A DNA stretch of 64,000 nucleotides from the NCBI RefSeq assembly GCF_003112555.1, contig NZ_BEWB01000013.1, forward strand, positions 247,567 through 311,566, given 5' to 3'. The notes under the pieces are model-generated. The model saw only the letters and a list, made by a program, of their open reading frames with translations, made no database searches and was not told the origin of the DNA. The translations under genes and the position numbers were made by a program. Source of the stretch: Streptomyces coelicoflavus. GTDB taxonomy: Bacteria; Actinomycetota; Actinomycetes; Streptomycetales; Streptomycetaceae. Shown piece after piece: positions 22,707 through 31,436 of the stretch; the first letter of the stretch is position 1, and each line of letters starts with the position of its first letter.

Positions 22707-23290
22707 GCGCGGTGCTCAGGACCGTGAACCGGGTACTGACCGCACTGGCGGGACTGGTCCTGCTGGCCGTCGGCGGCGCGGTGCTGGCCGTCGGGTTCGA
22801 CGCCCCCGCGCCCTCCTGGTGGGTCCACCAGGGGCCGCACGACGTGCTGCTGAGCAACGCCGAACGGACCCGGTGGCGGGACGCGGGCTGGTGGTGGCCG
22901 GTCGTCATCGCGGCGCTGGCCGTCCTGCTGCTGCTCGCCCTGTGGTGGCTCGTCGCGGTGGTGCGCCGCCGCAGGCTCACCGAGGTCCTCGTCGACACCG
23001 GGGACGGAGAGGGCGCCACACTGCGCGGCAGGGCGCTCGAGGACGTCCTCGCCGGCGAGGCGGACCGGGTGGACGGGGTCGAACGGGCCGGCGTCCGGCT
23101 CACCGGCCGCCGCGACGCCCCGAGAGCACGCGTCCGGCTGCTCCTGGCCCCGCACGTGGACCCCGGCACCGCCCTGCACGAGCTCACCACCCGCGCCCTG
23201 ACCCACGCCCGCGGTTCGTCGAACCTGCCGTCGCTCCCGGCGGAGGTCCAGCTCCGGGGCGTCAAGCACCGGGCCGAGCGGGTCGGCTGA
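22703..23290 (+). CDS. Alkaline-shock response membrane anchor AmaP-like protein
   Basis: A 195-residue protein with two membrane helices (about residues 13-30 and 58-82), each followed by basic residues, and a cytoplasmic domain like that of AmaP (EVLVDTGDGEGATLRGRALEDVLAGEADRVDGVERAGVRL). AmaP anchors Asp23 at the membrane in Staphylococcus. The GTG start overlaps the previous stop (GTGA); another in-frame GTG lies 9 nt downstream. It ends the five-gene operon; the next gene is convergent. Confidence 0.78.
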   Translation: MSAVLRTVNRVLTALAGLVLLAVGGAVLAVGFDAPAPSWWVHQGPHDVLLSNAERTRWRDAGWWWPVVIAALAVLLLLALWWLVAVVRRRRLTEVLVDTGDGEGATLRGRALEDVLAGEADRVDGVERAGVRLTGRRDAPRARVRLLLAPHVDPGTALHELTTRALTHARGSSNLPSLPAEVQLRGVKHRAERVG

Positions 23291-23316
23291 GGGCTGCCGG
23301 GCCGCGTTCCCCCGGC

Positions 23317-24072
23317 TCAGAACCCGTGCCGCACACCGCCGTCCACCGGCACCATGACGCCCGTGATGTACGACGCCGCCGGGGAGAGCAGGAACGCGGA
23401 CACGCGGCCGAACTCCTCCGGCGCGCCGTAGCGGCGCAGCGGGATGCGGGACTCGGCGGCCGCCCTGGTCGCCTCCGGGTCGGCGGACAGACCGTCCAGC
23501 TCGCGCACCCGGTCGGTGTCGACGCGGCCCGGCAGCAGGCCGACGACGCGGATGCCGCGCGGGCCCAGCTCGTCGGCGAGGGACTTGGCGAGGCCCGCGA
23601 GCCCGGGGCGCAGGCCGTTGGAGATGGTCAGGCCCGGGATCGGCTCGTGCACCGAGCCCGACAGGACGAAGCCGATCACCCCGCCGTCCGCCAGCTCGGC
23701 CGCCGCCGTCCGGGCGAGGCGCACCGCGCCGAGGAACACCGACTCGAACGCCGCCTGCCACTGCTCGTCGGTGTTGTCGGCAACGAACCCGGGCGGCGGC
23801 CCGCCCACACTGATCAGCACACCGTCGAAACGGCCGAAGCGCTCACGGGCGGTCGCGATCAGGCGCGCGGCGGCCTCCGGGTCGGCGTTGTCCGCGGCCA
23901 CCCCGACCGCGCCCGGTCCCAGTGCCGAGGCCGCCTCGGCGACGCTCTTCTCCTCCCGCCCCGTGACGACCACCTTCGCCCCGTCGGCGACCAGTTCGCG
24001 CGCGGCGGCGTTGCCCAGGCCCCGGGTGGCTCCCGTGACGACGTACACCCGGTCCTTCAGTCCAAGATCCAT
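23317..24072 (-). CDS. SDR-family protein lacking the canonical Tyr-x3-Lys
   Basis: A 251-residue Rossmann protein with an NAD(P)-binding TGATRGLGNAAA motif and a normal SDR C-terminus (SYITGVMVPVDGG). Where the catalytic Tyr-x-x-x-Lys should follow the Ser of LSGSVHEP, the sequence reads TISNGLRPGLAG. Neither the Tyr nor the Lys is in place; Ser and Arg occupy the spacing. It may be a divergent oxidoreductase or a binding protein. It starts 4 bp after the GH15 stop and is therefore co-transcribed. Confidence 0.85.
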   Translation of the reverse strand: MDLGLKDRVYVVTGATRGLGNAAARELVADGAKVVVTGREEKSVAEAASALGPGAVGVAADNADPEAAARLIATARERFGRFDGVLISVGGPPPGFVADNTDEQWQAAFESVFLGAVRLARTAAAELADGGVIGFVLSGSVHEPIPGLTISNGLRPGLAGLAKSLADELGPRGIRVVGLLPGRVDTDRVRELDGLSADPEATRAAAESRIPLRRYGAPEEFGRVSAFLLSPAASYITGVMVPVDGGVRHGF

Positions 24073-24076
24073 GGCC

Positions 24077-25864
24077 CTATCCTGCCTTCTCCTCCCCGAA
24101 CAGGGCGAGGGCCGTGTTCACCAGGCCGACGTGGCTGAAGGCCTGCGGGAAGTTGCCGAGCTGGTGCCCGGCCACCGGGTCGTACTCCTCGGCCAGCAGC
24201 CCCACGTCGTTGGCGAGCCCCACCAGCCGCTCGAACAGCTCCCGGGCCTCCTTCGTCCGGCCGGTGGCGTGCAGCGCGTCCGCGTACCAGAACGAGCACA
24301 CCAGGAACGTCCCCTCGCCGCCCGGCAGCCCGTCGACCCGGCGGCCCTCGGTGCTGTAGCGGCGCACCAGACCGTCCCGGGTCAGCTCCGCGCCGATCGC
24401 GTCGACCGTGCCGACGACGCGCGGGTCGTCCGGCGGCAGGAAGCCCACGCGCGGGACGAGCAGCAGCGAGGCGTCCAGTTCCCGCGAGCCGTAGTACTGG
24501 GTGAAGGTGTTGCGTTCCGGGTCGTAGCCCTTCTCGCACACCTCGCGGTGCACCTCGTCGCGCAGCGCGCGCCACGCGTCGGGGTCTCCGCCGCCCAGTT
24601 CGGGGTGCGCCTCCAGCGTGCGCACCGCCCGGTCCAGGGCCACCCACGTCATCACCTTCGAGTGCACGAACTGCCGGCGCCCGCCCCGCACCTCCCACAG
24701 CCCCTCGTCGGGCTCCCGCCACACCGTGGCCAGGTAGTCCATCAGGGCGCACTGGAGCTCCCACATCTGCGGCCGGGGACGCATCCCCGCCAGCCGGGCC
24801 AGCGACAGGGAGTCCATGACCTCGCCGTACACGTCCAGCTGGAGCTGGTTCACCGCGTCGTTGCCGACGCGGACCGGCGTGGAGCCGGCGAAGCCGGACA
24901 GCCACGGCAGCTCGAACTCGGGCAGCCGCCGCTCGCCCGCGACGCCGTACATGATCTGGAGGTCCGCCGGGTTGCCCGCGACCGCGCGCAGCAGCCAGTC
25001 GCGCCAGGCCTCGGCCTCCTCCAGGTACCCGGCCGACAGCAGGGCGCCCAGGGTGAGCGTGGAGTCGCGCAGCCAGCAGAAGCGGTAGTCCCAGTTGCGC
25101 ACCCCGCCCGGCTCCTCGGGCAGCGAGGTCGTGGGGGCGGCCACGATGCCGCCGGTGGGTTTGTACGTGAGTGCCTTCAGCGTGATCAGGGAGCGGACCA
25201 CGGCGTCCCGGTGCGGGCCCTCGTAGCGGCACCGCGCCGCCCACTCGCGCCAGTCCTCGACGCTGTGCTCCAGCGACATGTACGGGTCGACCAGCGGCGG
25301 TCTGGCCTCGTGCGAGGGGTGCCAGGTCAGTACGAACGCGACCTTCTCACCCGCGGCGACGGTGAACTCCGCGTGCGTCCCGAAGTCCTGGCCCCAGGTG
25401 TGCACGTCCGGCTCGCTGCGCAGCCACGCCGAGTCCGGCCCGGCGACGGCCACCCGGTGCCCGTCGGCCCTGCGCACCCACGGCACGATCGAGCCGTGGT
25501 CGAAGCGCAGCCGGAGCACGCTGTGCACGGTGACCTCGCCGCTCAGGCCCTCCACGATGCGGACGAGGTCGGGGGCGCGGTCGCGCTGGGGCATCAGGTC
25601 GGTGACGCGGACCGAGCCGTCCGCGGTCTCCCACTCGGTGTCCAGGACGAGGGTGTCGGGCCGGTAGGCGCGCCGCGTGCAGCGGTCCGCGCCCTTGGGG
25701 GCGATGCGCCAGTGGCCGTTGTCGTCGTCGCCGAGCAGCCGGGCGAAGCAGGCGGCCGAGTCGAAGCGGGGCAGGCAGAGCCAGTCCACGGAGCCGTCCG
25801 TGCCGACCAGGGCCGCGGTCTGCTGGTCGCCGATGAGCGCGTAGTCCTCGATGTGGGGGTGCAC
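24077..25864 (-). CDS. Glycoside hydrolase family 15 protein (trehalase or glucoamylase type)
   Basis: A 595-residue cytoplasmic protein with an N-terminal beta domain (IEDYALIGDQQTAALVGTDGSVDWLCLPRFDS) and a C-terminal (alpha/alpha)6 barrel. The barrel carries GH15 signatures VRNWDYRFCWLRDS (catalytic acid region) and AEEYDPVAGHQLGNFPQAFSH (base region). This arrangement is shared with actinobacterial GH15 trehalases, so alpha-glucoside or trehalose hydrolysis is likely. The GTG start has GGGAAG 8 nt upstream. The SDR gene follows at once. Confidence 0.9.
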   Translation of the reverse strand: MHPHIEDYALIGDQQTAALVGTDGSVDWLCLPRFDSAACFARLLGDDDNGHWRIAPKGADRCTRRAYRPDTLVLDTEWETADGSVRVTDLMPQRDRAPDLVRIVEGLSGEVTVHSVLRLRFDHGSIVPWVRRADGHRVAVAGPDSAWLRSEPDVHTWGQDFGTHAEFTVAAGEKVAFVLTWHPSHEARPPLVDPYMSLEHSVEDWREWAARCRYEGPHRDAVVRSLITLKALTYKPTGGIVAAPTTSLPEEPGGVRNWDYRFCWLRDSTLTLGALLSAGYLEEAEAWRDWLLRAVAGNPADLQIMYGVAGERRLPEFELPWLSGFAGSTPVRVGNDAVNQLQLDVYGEVMDSLSLARLAGMRPRPQMWELQCALMDYLATVWREPDEGLWEVRGGRRQFVHSKVMTWVALDRAVRTLEAHPELGGGDPDAWRALRDEVHREVCEKGYDPERNTFTQYYGSRELDASLLLVPRVGFLPPDDPRVVGTVDAIGAELTRDGLVRRYSTEGRRVDGLPGGEGTFLVCSFWYADALHATGRTKEARELFERLVGLANDVGLLAEEYDPVAGHQLGNFPQAFSHVGLVNTALALFGEEKAG

Positions 25865-25935
25865 GGGGTTTCGTCTTCCCGACCGGAGCACGGAGCAATC
25901 GGATCCGCCCGTGCGGGCTCGGAAGCCACCGAGGG

Positions 25936-26727
25936 CTACACCGCCGCGGGTTCCGCCTGCGCCGGCTCCGTCTCCTCGGCGGTCTCGCGCTCGCGCCTCT
26001 CGCGGCGGACCAGGAACCACCACCCGACCGGAACGGCCGCGGCGAACAGCCACCACTGGATCGCGTAGGCGAAGTTCAGCGCGGCGTTCTCGTTGCCGGG
26101 CTTACCGATCGGCTCCGGGGTCTTGCCCTGCGGCTCCGGTGTCTTCAGGACGACGTACCCGCCGAGTACCCGGGCGTCCAGGCGCTCGGCCTGCTGCTCA
26201 CTGCTGATGAGCATGATCTGCCGGTCCGGCAGGCCCTCGAGGTCCTTGATGCCGCTCGCCTCGGTCGTCTCGTCTGGCATCAGCCGTCCGGTGACGGTGA
26301 TCTCCCCCCGGGGCGGCGCGGGGATCTCGGGGAACTCCGTCTGGCTCGGCCCGTCGGCGGGGATCCAGCCCCGGTTGACCAGCATGATCTTGCCGTCGTC
26401 CAGGACGAACGGGGTCAGCACGTGGTAGCCGATGTTGTCGTCGCCGTCGGTGCGGCGCCGTACGACGACCTCGCGGTCCGTGTCGAAGCGGCCCTTCGCG
26501 GTGACGGTCCGGTACCGCTCACGCGTGGTGATCTTCTTGCCGGGCGTGGTCAGCGACTCCACGGGCACCGGCGACGCCTCGAGCGCGCGCGCGACCAGGT
26601 CGTTCCGGGCGGTGCGCTCCTCGTAGCGGTGCATCTGCCAGAAGCCCAGCTGGATCATCGTGGGGATGAGCAGCACGGCGACCAGCGTGAGGATCACCCA
26701 CTGGCGGGACAACAGGAAGCGGTACAC
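25936..26727 (-). CDS. SURF1 family cytochrome oxidase assembly protein
   Basis: A 263-residue protein with one helix at each end (WVILTLVAVLLIPTMIQLGFWQ near the start and WWLFAAAVPVGWWFLV near the end) and a soluble middle, the SURF1 layout. GFWQMHRYEERTARND and LVNRGWIPADG are family motifs. SURF1 assists haem insertion into the aa3 oxidase subunit I. The GTG start (VYRFLLSRQW) begins just before the first helix. The C-terminal 20 residues are Glu/Ala-rich. Confidence 0.9.
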   Translation of the reverse strand: MYRFLLSRQWVILTLVAVLLIPTMIQLGFWQMHRYEERTARNDLVARALEASPVPVESLTTPGKKITTRERYRTVTAKGRFDTDREVVVRRRTDGDDNIGYHVLTPFVLDDGKIMLVNRGWIPADGPSQTEFPEIPAPPRGEITVTGRLMPDETTEASGIKDLEGLPDRQIMLISSEQQAERLDARVLGGYVVLKTPEPQGKTPEPIGKPGNENAALNFAYAIQWWLFAAAVPVGWWFLVRRERRERETAEETEPAQAEPAAV

Positions 26728-26779
26728 GCATCGACGGTACCTTGGCCGGGAGCGGCCCTCGCGGGGAGGTACCCACGAG

Positions 26780-26869
26780 GGCCGCAGCCCCGCGTCTGCG
26801 GGGAGCACATGCCCCGCTTGTACGGGCATGGGGTCTACCGCGGACCATCCCCGCTTCGGCGGGGAGCAC
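26780..26869 (-). CRISPR. Two-repeat, type I-E-like CRISPR unit beside SURF1
   Basis: Read on the minus strand, 29-nt repeats occupy 26869-26841 and 26808-26780, separated by a 32-nt spacer (26840-26809): again exactly 61 nt. Both start GTGCTCCCCGC and contain GCGGGG; the distal one is degenerate at its 3' end, as terminal repeats often are. The proximal repeat matches the first repeat at 4957 in 25 of 29 positions. The spacer contains its own hairpin (ATGCCC...GGGCAT). No cas genes are in the window. Confidence 0.7.
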
Positions 26870-26932
26870 GTCCGACGTCAATGCCGCGGCGTGGGTTCAA
26901 CGATGGCTTCGACTGGCGGTCACGCGCAGCAC

Positions 26933-27166
26933 TCAGACCTTGTCGACGATCCCCGCCCTCCCCTCCGCGCGGGCGCAGTGGGCGCCGCAGAACCAGTGGC
27001 CGTCGACCTCGACTCCCTGGCCGATGATCTGCACCCGGCAGTGCTCGCAGATCGGGGCCATCCGGTGGATCGCGCAGGAGAAGCAGTCGAAGACGTGCAC
27101 CGCTCCCTGGGCGTGGACCTCGAAGGTCATTCCGTAGTTGTTGCCGCAGACTTCGCATGTCGCCAT
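26933..27166 (-). CDS. Small cysteine-rich, probable zinc-binding protein
   Basis: A 77-residue protein with paired cysteines at the N-terminus (CEVCGNN), middle (DCFSCAIH and CEHC) and C-terminus (FCGAHC), plus histidines nearby. This resembles two treble-clef or LIM-like zinc knuckles. The segment IHRMAPICEHCRVQIIGQGVEVDG is distinctive, but I do not recognise a named family with assigned function. It lies between the exonuclease gene and the CRISPR-like unit. Confidence 0.75.
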   Translation of the reverse strand: MATCEVCGNNYGMTFEVHAQGAVHVFDCFSCAIHRMAPICEHCRVQIIGQGVEVDGHWFCGAHCARAEGRAGIVDKV

Positions 27167-27264
27167 GCGCCACAGGGTGGGCCGTCGCCGCGGAGACGGG
27201 CGGGCGGGCGCCGGGCGAGTCGCCCGGAATCACCCGTCCGTACGGCTCCGCCCGGCCGCGCGCC

Positions 27265-28257
27265 TCAGGACGCGGCGTCCGCGGGCTCGACGTCCGCGAG
27301 GAGCTGCCCGAACGCCGCCTCGTCCACCACCGGCGTGCCGAATTGCCGGGCCTTGACCACCTTGGAGGTGCCCGAGTCCGGGTCGTTGGTGACCAGCAGG
27401 CTGGTCAGCCGGGACAGGCTGGTCGCGACGTGCAGCCCCGCCTCGACGGCACGGTCCTCCAGCAGGTCCCGCTCGACGGAGGTGTCACCCGAGAAGGCGA
27501 CCCGCATGCCCTGCTTGAGCTTTTTGCCCACTTCGTACCGGCCCGGGTTGGGATGGGGGCATGCGGGCCTTTTGCGGGAGGGGCGCCAACTGCTCGGCCG
27601 GTGGCTCCCGTAGCCCGCCTGCTGCCCGATCCGGGGGGCGGGTCGGTCCGACCACTCGGTCAGCGGCCGGCACTCGTGCAGCGGCAGCCGCACGCCCCCC
27701 GCCGCCGCGGCCACCAGGCTCGGCCGGAACGCCTCCGCCAGCACCCGCGCGTCGTCCAGCGCGTGGTGCGCCCGCTGCTGCACGACGCCGAAGTGCGCGG
27801 CCAGCGACTCCAGCTTGTGGTTGGGCAGCGGCAGGTCCAGCGCCTTGGACAGGGCGATGGTGCACAGCCGTTGCCGCACCGGCGCCTCGCGCTCGGCGCG
27901 CGCGTACTCGCGGGCGATCATCTGCCAGTCGAAGACGGCGTTGTGCGCGACGAGGACCCGCCCGTCCAGCCGGGCCGCGAACTCCTCGGCGACGTCCGGG
28001 AAGAGGGGCGCGTCCCGGAGCACGTCGTTCGTCAGACCGTGTATCCACACCGGCCCCGGATCCCGCTGCGGATTGACCAGGGTGTACCAGTGGTCCTCGA
28101 CCTCGCCGCGGGCGTCCAGCCGGTAGACGGCCGCCGAGATGATGCGGTCGTCGCGGGCCAGGCCGGTGGTCTCCACGTCGACGACCGCGTACCCCTGCGG
28201 ATACGCGGTCGGCCACGCCGTGGCGGACGGCGCTGCGGTCGTGCGGTCTTCGAGCAT
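27265..28257 (-). CDS. DEDDh 3'-5' exonuclease with C-terminal BRCT domain
   Basis: A 330-residue protein. The N-terminal domain is a DnaQ-like exonuclease: VVDVETTGL (Asp and Glu), VAHNAVFDWQM (Asp) and HHALDDARVLAEAF (His and Asp) supply the DEDDh residues. The C-terminal about 80 residues (GMRVAFSGDT...LLVTNDPDSGTSKVVKARQFGTPVVDEAAF) form a BRCT domain. It is probably a DNA repair or proofreading nuclease. The ATG at 28257 was preferred over a TTG two codons upstream. Confidence 0.88.
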   Translation of the reverse strand: MLEDRTTAAPSATAWPTAYPQGYAVVDVETTGLARDDRIISAAVYRLDARGEVEDHWYTLVNPQRDPGPVWIHGLTNDVLRDAPLFPDVAEEFAARLDGRVLVAHNAVFDWQMIAREYARAEREAPVRQRLCTIALSKALDLPLPNHKLESLAAHFGVVQQRAHHALDDARVLAEAFRPSLVAAAAGGVRLPLHECRPLTEWSDRPAPRIGQQAGYGSHRPSSWRPSRKRPACPHPNPGRYEVGKKLKQGMRVAFSGDTSVERDLLEDRAVEAGLHVATSLSRLTSLLVTNDPDSGTSKVVKARQFGTPVVDEAAFGQLLADVEPADAAS

Positions 28258-28396
28258 GGTCAATGAGGATACGGGCCGGGACCGACACTCCGGTCCCGCA
28301 GGTACCCCGTTCCGTCAAGTTCCGGACGGCCGGGGAGCGTTGCGGTACCCCTCGCGCACCCACCGCCGGCCCGGCGCGTCGCACGGCCGTCCGGGG

Positions 28397-29404
28397 TCAC
28401 CAGCGGATCGGCACCGGAAGCGCCGTCAGGAGCCCCGACACCGCGACCACCACGCCCAGCGCGACGACCTCCGCGCGCGCGGGGGAGCAGGCGGCCAGCG
28501 GGTCGGCGGCGCGGCCCAGCCGGATCCTGGCCCACAGCGCGAGGGCGGCGACGGCGGCCACCAGCAGCACCTTGGCGAGCAGGACACGCCCGTACGCGGT
28601 GTCCGTGAGCTGGTCCAGGACGGTGCCCGCCGGCATCCGGCGCAGCGAACTGCCCACCCCGGTCGCCGTGAGGGCGGCCAGCAGAACGGCCGCCACGCGC
28701 GCGTAGAGCCCCAGCAGGGCGGGCCCCGCCTCGGCGTCGTGCCAACGCCGCAGGATCCGCAGCGCGTACAGCAGACCGCCCACCCACAGCGAGGCGCAGG
28801 TCAGATGGACGAGGGTCAGACCGGAGCCGAGCAGCGGGCTGTACTCGGTCGTGGGGTGGGCGCGCAGCGCGTCCGCGACGATCACCGCGGCCAGCGGCCA
28901 GACCTGGAGCCCGGGCCGGCGCGAGGTCGCGCACAGCCAGGCCGCGAGGAACCCGTTGACCTCCAGGAGCGCGAGCTTGCCGTCGCGGGTCGCGTAGAGG
29001 CCGCCGACGTCGATGTCGGCGGCGGAGTCCGGCACCAGGTTGCCGGTGGCCACCACCGAGGCCAGTGCGAGGGCGGCGACGAAACCGGTGGCGGCCGCGT
29101 ACGGGGCCCAACTGCCCGGCCGGTCCGGGGGAGCGCCGGGCAGCCTCCGGGCCAGCCGGTTCACGAAGAGTTCGCCGAGCGGCACGCTCAGCGCGGCGAA
29201 GAGCACCGTGCGCAGCAGGGCGATGCCGCCGGTGCCGGGCGCCTCGGCCTCCCCGGTGCCGTGCAGCGCGGGGGACGGGCCGAGCACGGGTATCAGCGCG
29301 CCCAGTGCCACCAGTACGAGTACGGCCACGGTCCGGCCGGTTCCGGAGGGCCGCGCGTGGCGTCCGGTGCCGGTGGTCCGGGAAGGGGGTCGTATCGAGG
29401 TCAC
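28397..29404 (-). CDS. CopD-family copper resistance/transport membrane protein
   Basis: A 335-residue polytopic protein with about eight hydrophobic helices. LTLVHLTCASLWVGGLLYALRIL and YGRVLLAKVLLVAAVAALALWAR are typical of the CopD domain, which moves or tolerates copper across the cytoplasmic membrane. No CopC domain is fused. The GTG start follows a short Arg/Thr-rich N-terminus that precedes helix 1. It stands between the exonuclease and the subtilase genes, same strand, with gaps of about 140 bp. Confidence 0.82.
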   Translation of the reverse strand: MTSIRPPSRTTGTGRHARPSGTGRTVAVLVLVALGALIPVLGPSPALHGTGEAEAPGTGGIALLRTVLFAALSVPLGELFVNRLARRLPGAPPDRPGSWAPYAAATGFVAALALASVVATGNLVPDSAADIDVGGLYATRDGKLALLEVNGFLAAWLCATSRRPGLQVWPLAAVIVADALRAHPTTEYSPLLGSGLTLVHLTCASLWVGGLLYALRILRRWHDAEAGPALLGLYARVAAVLLAALTATGVGSSLRRMPAGTVLDQLTDTAYGRVLLAKVLLVAAVAALALWARIRLGRAADPLAACSPARAEVVALGVVVAVSGLLTALPVPIRW

Positions 29405-29552
29405 CCCAGGATCTTCACCAAGTCGTCAGATCCGGGCAAGTCGCTCAGCGGGCCGGGCGGCCGCCCGGCCCGCTGTACGCGCGCGTGAGGGTCTTCGCGG
29501 GTCCTGCACACATGTGCCGCTCACGCGCGCGTGCCGTTCAGCGGGGCAGCGG

Positions 29553-31091
29553 TTACCAGGTCACCGCGTCCAGCGCGTCGGCCATGCCCCAGCCGTAGAA
29601 GCCGTTGCGGTTCTTCGGGCCCTCGCACACCGCGTCGACCTTGCCGTCGCCGTCGATGTCGTACGGCTTGGTGCACGCCGTGGCGTCGGCCTCGGCGTAC
29701 AGCAGGGCCTTGACCATCGCCGGGGAGGCGTGCGGGTGCGTCGACTTGATGAGGGCGGCGACGCCCGCGACGTGCGGGGAGGCCATCGACGTACCGGCCA
29801 TGTAGCCCCACTTGCCGCCGGGCAGCGTGCCCAGGATCAGTCCGCTGGTGGCGGGCGGCTCGGGCGTCTGGTAGGCCGTCGAGTCGCCGCCGGGCGCGGC
29901 GATGTCGACGACGCCCCGGCCGTAGTTGGAGAAGGACGACTTGAGGCCCTTCGCACCGGTCGCCGCGACCGTCACGACACCCGGCAGCTGGGTCGGGATG
30001 TCCAGGCACTTCGACGGGTCGACCGTCCGGTCACCGGGCGTGGTGTCGTTCGGCGAGGACGGGTCGGTGATCTCGTCGGAGGTGAGGTCGTAGTTCTCGT
30101 TGCCGGCCGCGGCGACGTTCACCGCGCCCTTCTTCTCCGCGTACCGCGTGGCCCGCGAGACGGCCTCGACGAGCGCCTTCTGGTCCGGGTCGTCCTTGCA
30201 GTTGAAGTACCACGGGTCGGTGTAATAGCTGTTGTTGGTGACGTCCACGCCGTGCTCGGCGGCCCACATGAAGCCGCAGACCACGGCCTCGGTGTAGAAG
30301 AAGCCGTCGGGGTTGCCGACCTTGATGCCGGACACCTTCACCCCGGGCGCCACGCCGGTCATGCCGATGCCGTTCTTGGCGGCGGCTATCTCCCCGGCCA
30401 CGTGGGTGCCGTGCGGGCTCTCGGACGCGCTCGGCCGCCAGGCGCCGTCGGTGGTGTCCGGCTTGCCCGCGACGCAGTTGACCGACGCCTCGCGGTCGAA
30501 GTTCGGGGCGATGTCCGGGTGCGTGTCGTCGACGCCGGTGTCGAGCACGGCGACGGTCACCTTCTCGCTGCCCAGCGACTTCTCGTGCGCCTTGTCCGCC
30601 TTGATGGCGGGCAGGTCCCACTGGAGCGACTCCAGCGGGTCCTGGCCCTCGGCCTTCGCGGAGCCGGCCTTGGCGGCGGCCAGGTCCTTGCCGCTCAGCA
30701 CCTGCGGCGCGCCCGTGTCGGTCGTGGCCGCCGAGGGCAGCGGCGCGGTGCGGGTGGCACCGGCCGACTGCACACCGCGCACCTTGCGGACGGTCCTGGC
30801 GAAGTCCGGGTTGGCGGAGTGGACGACGATCACGCCGATCCGGTCGTACGACGTGACGATCGTGCCGCCCGCCTTGGCTATCGCGCGACGCACGGTGGCC
30901 GAAGGGCGGTGCCCGGGGGAGACGTTGACGACGTAGCTGAGCGAGGTCCCGTCGGTCGCCGTCGCGGGGGCGGCCTCGGCGGCCGGAGCCGCGGTGGCCG
31001 GGGCGCCCGGCAGGAGGGCCAGCGACGCGGCCACGGCCAGGCCGGCCGGGATCGCGAGGGCACGGCGGTGACGCGGGTGAGGTGCGGTCAT
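29553..31091 (-). CDS. Secreted S8 (subtilisin-like) serine protease
   Basis: A 512-residue exported protease. An Arg-rich start and Ala/Leu core ending near ATAAPA form a signal peptide, followed by an I9-type propeptide (VVNVSPGHRPSATVRRAIAK). The catalytic triad is Asp in VAVLDTGVDDTH (about 182), His in SPHGTHVAGE (about 229) and Ser in AGTSMASPHV (about 434). A loop near the C-terminus, DIDGDGKVDAVC, looks like a dockerin-type calcium-binding motif. The ATG has GGAGA 8 nt upstream. It is divergent from the DUF485-ActP operon. Confidence 0.92.
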   Translation of the reverse strand: MTAPHPRHRRALAIPAGLAVAASLALLPGAPATAAPAAEAAPATATDGTSLSYVVNVSPGHRPSATVRRAIAKAGGTIVTSYDRIGVIVVHSANPDFARTVRKVRGVQSAGATRTAPLPSAATTDTGAPQVLSGKDLAAAKAGSAKAEGQDPLESLQWDLPAIKADKAHEKSLGSEKVTVAVLDTGVDDTHPDIAPNFDREASVNCVAGKPDTTDGAWRPSASESPHGTHVAGEIAAAKNGIGMTGVAPGVKVSGIKVGNPDGFFYTEAVVCGFMWAAEHGVDVTNNSYYTDPWYFNCKDDPDQKALVEAVSRATRYAEKKGAVNVAAAGNENYDLTSDEITDPSSPNDTTPGDRTVDPSKCLDIPTQLPGVVTVAATGAKGLKSSFSNYGRGVVDIAAPGGDSTAYQTPEPPATSGLILGTLPGGKWGYMAGTSMASPHVAGVAALIKSTHPHASPAMVKALLYAEADATACTKPYDIDGDGKVDAVCEGPKNRNGFYGWGMADALDAVTW

Positions 31092-31436
31092 GCGTGGTGT
31101 CTCCAGTCCGTCGGGAAAGCTCGGGAAACTCGTGCCGAGCGCGGGCCACCCGGGAAACGCAGATGATCCATGGGGTCTCCACATCATCGGCAGACGGCAC
31201 CTGCCCGGGACACGGGTAACGGACCGGGCAGGTACATGACGTAGTGGTGCAGGGTGAAGCTATCCCCGAAGTCGCTGGCCAGCAATGACCCGCAGAGGGT
31301 GACTTCGGAAAGTGCCAGGGGTGTTGAACCGGTCCCCCCGGGGCTCCGTGTCGTTGGACAGGGAGCCCGAGCCCGACCGGCCCCCTGCGAGAACACCGAG
31401 GTCCAAGCCGTCATGTCCGTCGTACGAGGAGACTCC
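31092..31436. other. 345-bp divergent intergenic region with a 10-bp inverted repeat
   Basis: No gene is visible. It must hold the promoters of the subtilase (minus) and the DUF485-actP operon (plus). The clearest element is ACCTGCCCGG at 31199-31208 matched by its complement at 31224-31233, a 10-bp stem with a 15-nt loop, which could be an operator or a leader hairpin. Confidence 0.5.

Noticed and set aside
26921..26932. A third CRISPR repeat downstream of the unit at 26780-26869
   Set aside because: The sequence at the expected 61-nt distance only shares a terminal GCAC and is offset by 2 nt.
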